Part shown: positions 60,693 to 64,000 of the stretch, in pieces
How positions within the stretch are numbered: the stretch's first letter is position 1
How the letters are laid out: each line of letters begins with the position of its first letter
Source: Planococcus donghaensis
GTDB taxonomy: Bacteria; Bacillota; Bacilli; Bacillales_A; Planococcaceae
Direction: 5' to 3'
NCBI RefSeq assembly: GCF_001687665.2
Contig: NZ_CP016543.2
Coordinates: 868,001-932,000, forward strand
Length of the DNA: 64,000 nucleotides
The notes under the pieces: model-generated
Seen by the model: the letters and a program-made list of their open reading frames with translations, nothing else
Told to the model about the DNA's origin: nothing
The model's database searches: none
Made by a program: the position numbers and the translations under genes

Positions 60693-60887
60693 TTATTGGT
60701 CTTCAGAAGGGCGACTTTGAAATTGTTTCATTTTGTCGTCTAGATCATCAACCATCGCGATCAAGCGATCAATGTCTTCTAGTTCTGTGTTTTCAGGTTC
60801 AATCGTATCTAATACTTCTAAAAACATACTTAAGCGTTGTTTCATATAAGAAACTTGCTGTTCTTTATTCGTAATGGATTTTCCCAT
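60693..60887 (-). CDS. Small SE1561-type protein
   Basis: This 64-residue acidic, helical protein (KQRLSMFLEVLDTIEPEN, then EDIDRLIAMVDDLDDKMKQF) looks like the short proteins annotated SE1561 family in staphylococci and Planococcaceae. The function is unknown. GAGGTG lies before the ATG at 60887; the frame extends to 60941 without a better site. A good promoter lies just upstream. Confidence 0.72.
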   Translation of the reverse strand: MGKSITNKEQQVSYMKQRLSMFLEVLDTIEPENTELEDIDRLIAMVDDLDDKMKQFQSRPSEDQ

Positions 60888-60912
60888 GTGATACACCTCG
60901 TTTCGCAAGTTA

Positions 60913-60941
60913 ATCGTAACGGAAAACGAAAAATATTTCAA
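60913..60941 (-). promoter_or_regulatory. Promoter of the SE1561-type gene
   Basis: On the minus strand TTGAAA (60941-60936) and TACGAT (60918-60913) are 17 bases apart, about 26 bases before the start codon. Confidence 0.65.
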
Positions 60942-61011
60942 TAAACTATGGGTATAACGAATTATTTTACTAGTTTTTATATTTTGAATATTTACTTAAT
61001 AGATTGTGTGT

Positions 61012-61168
61012 GTTAAGTTAAGGTTAATCAAAAGAGAGGGGAGGCCGAAGGAAATCAGCGAAACCACATCACAGCATCAGGAAATTCGAAGGAGGCGGTT
61101 CGCACATTTCATCGGTACTTTAACCGAGAATGACTTTATGAAAGATAACCTAACCGTATATAAAACGT
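61012..61168 (+). ncRNA. Candidate structured RNA of unknown family
   Basis: The gap between two minus-strand genes (60888-61221) has no reading frame but shows nested pairing. A long-range stem joins GTTAAGGTTAATC (61017-61029) to GATAACCTAAC (61144-61154): 11 pairs, two bulges. Inside, CCGAAGGAAAT (61045-61055) faces ATTTCATCGG (61106-61115), then GCGAAACC (61058-61065) faces GGTTCGC (61098-61104). A hairpin TCGGT/ACCGA (61112-61126) competes with one helix. A terminator follows. Strand and promoter are uncertain; it matches no class I know. Confidence 0.45.
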
Positions 61169-61214
61169 AAAAGGCTCATCCACCATCTGATAACAGATAG
61201 GGAATGAGCCTTTT
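61169..61214. terminator. Bidirectional terminator after OsmC gene / candidate RNA
   Basis: AAAAGGCTCAT (61169-61179) pairs with ATGAGCCTTTT (61204-61214); an inner ATCTG/CAGAT hairpin (61185-61198) stacks on it. Confidence 0.85.
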
Positions 61215-61221
61215 ATGATGA

Positions 61222-61602
61222 TTAACGAATTTCGTAGGTTTCAACAACTTCAATTGAATCGTGAACAGATTGAACCATTGAGCAGTTTTTACGCGTCAAT
61301 TCTAAAATACGCGGCATTTTCTCGTCTTTAATATCACCTGTAATAATAAAGTGCAAATGTACTTTTTCTACTCGACCAGCGACTTCGTCATTGCGGACAA
61401 CTTCTTTTACTTCGATTTGAATATCCTCAAAAGACATTCTCATTTTATCAAATACTTTTCTCATCACTCCACCACTACAAATCGCCAATGAAGATACTAA
61501 TAATTGATAAGGTCTAAAGCCGTATTCTTCATTACTGGAGATTTGAAGGTCTCCAAAAGGCAAATGCCCTGTAAATCCATTTTCATTCATTGAAAAATTC
61601 AT
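61222..61602 (-). CDS. OsmC/Ohr-family protein
   Basis: This 126-residue OsmC-fold protein has the two expected cysteines, in LAICSGGVM (near residue 50) and KNCSMVQSV (near residue 107), which in family members reduce organic or fatty-acid hydroperoxides. The short form is common in Bacillales. The ATG at 61602 follows GGGAGGCG; a longer frame to 61689 overlaps the divergent gene. It is divergent from the YfkF-like MFS gene, with 77 bases between starts. Confidence 0.85.
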   Translation of the reverse strand: MNFSMNENGFTGHLPFGDLQISSNEEYGFRPYQLLVSSLAICSGGVMRKVFDKMRMSFEDIQIEVKEVVRNDEVAGRVEKVHLHFIITGDIKDEKMPRILELTRKNCSMVQSVHDSIEVVETYEIR

Positions 61603-61679
61603 CTTATAACGCCTCCCTATGATAGAATTGTATCTGAAATCTTCGTAAATACAAAAGAACAAGCTCATAAGGAGGCACC

Positions 61680-62855
61680 ATGAAATCATATTTACAAAGT
61701 GCCCGTGGACGATTTTGGATTTTGGTTATTATCGTCTCAATTTCTGGCTTTTCACAAGGCATGTTATTACCATTGATCGCTGTTATTTTTGAACAAGATG
61801 GTGTTTCTTCTGCGTTAAATGGGCTAAGTGCCACCGGTTTATATGTGGGGACGCTGTTGATTGCGCCTTTTATGGAACCGCAACTACGCAAGTTTGGCTA
61901 TAAACCGCTCATTTTAGTTGGCGGGGGTTTGGTCATCCTGTCTCTTTTTCTTTTTACGTTATGGAAATCGGTATTGTTTTGGTTTTTGTTGCGGACATTG
62001 ATTGGAGTTGGAGATCAAGCTCTTCATTTTTCGACACAAACATGGATTACAAGTACATCACCTCAGCACCGATTAGGTCGTAATATTGCAATCTACGGTA
62101 TGTCTTTTAGCATTGGATTCGGAGCAGGGCCTTTATTTGTACCCATGGTAGAAGTATTTGAAGCTTTGCCCTTTATCGTATCTGGAATTCTATGTTTGGT
62201 GGCTTGGTCTTTGGTTTTTTTAGTGAAAAATGATTTCCCTGAAGTTACTGGCAGCGCCATGACAGCACGTGGAACAATTGGTCGTTTTAAAGCAGCCCTT
62301 TTAATCGCATGGGTCGCATTTTTACCGCCACTGGGCTATGGGTTTTTAGAAGCTTCTCTTAATGCAATTTATCCAGTCTATGCATTACGACAATCAATTG
62401 AAGTTGGTATGGTTTCAATTATGTTGGCCGCTTTTTCAGCAGGTGCTATAGCCACGCAGTTACCGTTAGGAAATTTGAGTGATCTCATTGGTCGGAAAAA
62501 AGTCTTGCTAATCGCGCTAGCTGGTGGTGCAGTGGTTTTTGTAGCAGCTAGTTTTTATGAAACAAATGTATGGGTAACTGTAGGGTGTTTTGCCATAGCA
62601 GGTATGTTTGTGGGCTCTACATTTTCGCTTGGTATTTCGTACATGGCAGACTTGATGCCAAAAGAATTATTGCCGACAGGGAACTTGCTATGTGGAATTG
62701 CATTTAGTATTGGAAGTTTAGCAGGACCTACAATGGGTGGGCTGTTTATTCAATACGCAGGAGGATTAAGTTTCTTATTACTTATCGCGAGTATATTAGT
62801 GGTAATTGCCATACCTATCGCATTAAAAAAACCAAATAAAACAAGTAATGTTTAA
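61680..62855 (+). CDS. yfkF: MFS transporter, YfkF-like
   Basis: This 391-residue permease has about 12 helices and the MFS motif A between helices as NLSDLIGRKKVLL near residue 265 (second half). It resembles B. subtilis YfkF, which lies near yfkH and yfkK there as well. The substrate is unknown. An AAGGAGG site lies before the ATG. It forms a single-gene unit ending at a bidirectional terminator. Confidence 0.83.
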   Translation: MKSYLQSARGRFWILVIIVSISGFSQGMLLPLIAVIFEQDGVSSALNGLSATGLYVGTLLIAPFMEPQLRKFGYKPLILVGGGLVILSLFLFTLWKSVLFWFLLRTLIGVGDQALHFSTQTWITSTSPQHRLGRNIAIYGMSFSIGFGAGPLFVPMVEVFEALPFIVSGILCLVAWSLVFLVKNDFPEVTGSAMTARGTIGRFKAALLIAWVAFLPPLGYGFLEASLNAIYPVYALRQSIEVGMVSIMLAAFSAGAIATQLPLGNLSDLIGRKKVLLIALAGGAVVFVAASFYETNVWVTVGCFAIAGMFVGSTFSLGISYMADLMPKELLPTGNLLCGIAFSIGSLAGPTMGGLFIQYAGGLSFLLLIASILVVIAIPIALKKPNKTSNV

Positions 62856-62909
62856 CAAAAGAATGTGGCCTTTCTTTTCGTAAAGTGACTAAAGCGATGT
62901 GTTCTCAAA

Positions 62910-62952
62910 AAAACTGTAGCCAACTCGATTAATTCGAGTTGGCTACAGTTTT
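62910..62952. terminator. Bidirectional terminator
   Basis: A 19-base perfect stem (62910-62928 with 62934-62952) between the MFS gene and the convergent methyltransferase gene. Confidence 0.92.
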
Positions 62953-62953
62953 G

Positions 62954-64000
62954 TTATTTCAGTACTAGTTTTGTAACGGATTCTACTTGCGCAGTTTGCG
63001 GGAACATATCAACGGGTTGAATATATTCAATTCGATAAATTTTTGTTAATTGTTGCAAGTCTTTTGCCAAAGTAGAAGGGTTACAAGACGTATAAACAAA
63101 ACGTTTTGGTTTCACTTTCAAGATGGTTTGCAAAAGTGAATCTGCTAGACCTGTACGCGGCGGATCAACTGTTAACACATCTGGAACAAAACCTTCGTTG
63201 CTCCACAGCTCTAACCATTTTTCAGCGGTACCTGTTACGTATTTCGCAGTGTATCCTTGCGCTTTCGCATTTGCTTTTGCATCGACAACACTTTCATGTA
63301 AAACGTCCATGCCACGAATTTCTTTCGCACTATCAGCTAACCAAAGACCAATTGTTCCGACACCACAATACGCATCAACGACGGTTTCTTTACCCGTCAA
63401 CTGAGCAGCGCGTTTGATTTCATCATACAACTTAACGGTTTGAGTCGGATTGAGTTGGAAAAAGGCACGTGCCGATAAATCGAATGCTAATTCGCCAAGT
63501 TCTTCATGAATGGTATCTTTACCGAATAATGTGATGCTCTCATCACCAAATACAAGAGACGTTTTTTCTTTATTGATGTTTTGGACGATTGATACTAAGT
63601 TAGTATCAATTTTCTTCAAGCGCTCTAGCAACAATTCTTTTTGTGGAATTTTCGATCGTGTTGTGACTAGAACAAGTTGAATCTCTCCAGTATTAACTCC
63701 CGTGCGCACGACGATTGTACGGATAATTCCTTTCATCGTCTTGCCATCATATATCGGCATTTTCAATTCTTCTAAGATGCGCTTTACAGCATTGGTTATA
63801 ACTGTTGTATCTGGGTGTTGAACAATACATTCATCAATATCTAAAAGTTGATGAGAGCCTTCAGCAAACAATCCAGCGATTACTTTCGAGCCTTTTAAGC
63901 GTGTTTGAAATTGGCTTTTGTTGCGGTAACGCCAAGGATCTTCCATGCCAATTGTTTCTTCGACTTTAACCTTTGTTCCTTTTAGGTAGCGTTCTAATGC
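62954..64000 (-). CDS. RlmCD-type RNA methyltransferase paralogue, partial
   Basis: This is the C-terminal 348 residues of a TrmA/RumA-family uracil-5 methyltransferase; the frame runs off the right edge, so the N-terminal TRAM domain and iron-sulfur cysteines are not visible. SAM motif [15 protein letters not shown] and catalytic [13 protein letters not shown] are intact. It is a paralogue of the protein at 30483-31844. B. subtilis also has two such proteins, YefA (RlmCD) and YfjO; this one is probably the YfjO type. An internal ATG at 63946 is not the start, since conserved sequence ([18 protein letters not shown]) lies before it. Confidence 0.9.
   Translation of the reverse strand, partial: ALERYLKGTKVKVEETIGMEDPWRYRNKSQFQTRLKGSKVIAGLFAEGSHQLLDIDECIVQHPDTTVITNAVKRILEELKMPIYDGKTMKGIIRTIVVRTGVNTGEIQLVLVTTRSKIPQKELLLERLKKIDTNLVSIVQNINKEKTSLVFGDESITLFGKDTIHEELGELAFDLSARAFFQLNPTQTVKLYDEIKRAAQLTGKETVVDAYCGVGTIGLWLADSAKEIRGMDVLHESVVDAKANAKAQGYTAKYVTGTAEKWLELWSNEGFVPDVLTVDPPRTGLADSLLQTILKVKPKRFVYTSCNPSTLAKDLQQLTKIYRIEYIQPVDMFPQTAQVESVTKLVLK

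Noticed and set aside
61030..61130. Lysine or SAM riboswitch
   Set aside because: A few short words (GGGGAG, GCCGAAG, CATCGG) recall the lysine element, but the conserved order is missing and no lysine or methionine gene follows on that strand.

Overview
The window looks like chromosomal DNA from a low-GC Gram-positive bacterium of the order Bacillales, most likely a Planococcaceae member such as Planococcus, Planomicrobium or Sporosarcina. The evidence is strong Shine-Dalgarno sites, short intrinsic terminators, proteins close to Bacillus subtilis ones, and gene order partly shared with the B. subtilis pur-yer-gat region (purB to purD, yerA, yerB, yerC, pcrB, pcrA, ligA, camS/yerH, gatCAB, dagK, rlmCD). 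No rRNA, tRNA, CRISPR array, insertion sequence, prophage or origin was seen. The assignment rests on reading the proteins, not on a database search.

Layout. Positions 1-11.1 kb hold the distal part of the purine operon (purB-C-S-Q-L-F-M-N-H-D), with overlapping or tightly spaced genes and a terminator. After a GNAT acetyltransferase and a palindromic repeat bracketed by two near-identical terminators come an adenine deaminase-like protein, a YerB-like protein, a YerC repressor, PcrB, then pcrA-ligA-camS behind a probable LexA box, then gatCAB. An 0.8-kb gene-free gap after gatB carries three tandem copies of a 182-bp palindromic repeat. From 25.6 to 32 kb: a thioredoxin-fold protein without a CXXC motif, diacylglycerol kinase, a Nudix hydrolase, a bd-type quinol oxidase (cydA-cydB plus a 36-residue cydS), and an RlmCD-type 23S rRNA methyltransferase.

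From 32 to 50 kb the content is mixed housekeeping and accessory: an SRPBCC protein, a small FbpA-like protein, an amidase, a TetR regulator divergent from a 14-helix drug exporter, a YfmL-like RNA helicase with an M29 aminopeptidase and a secreted SGNH hydrolase, an M20 peptidase, a TPP riboswitch with thiT, methionine aminopeptidase, a TspO-like membrane protein, an M3 peptidase with GNAT and DinB proteins, carbonic anhydrase, MreBH and a second M29 aminopeptidase. From 50.8 kb come psuK-psuG for pseudouridine breakdown, an FAD monooxygenase/O-methyltransferase pair of unknown substrate, YfkK, an AGCS amino-acid symporter, a YtxH-YihY pair behind a SigB-like promoter, a ZosA-like P-type ATPase, small SE1561-type and OsmC proteins, a YfkF-like MFS protein and, cut by the right edge, a second RlmCD-type methyltransferase.

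Most of the window is ordinary. The parts that standard gene calls do not explain are: a probable free-standing structured RNA at 61.0-61.2 kb; the two families of palindromic repeats; four small genes (cydS, an FbpA-like protein, a 48-residue basic protein and a 46-residue membrane protein); the helix-turn-helix/kinase fusion PsuK with paired operator-like repeats over its own -10 box; and the monooxygenase/methyltransferase operon.
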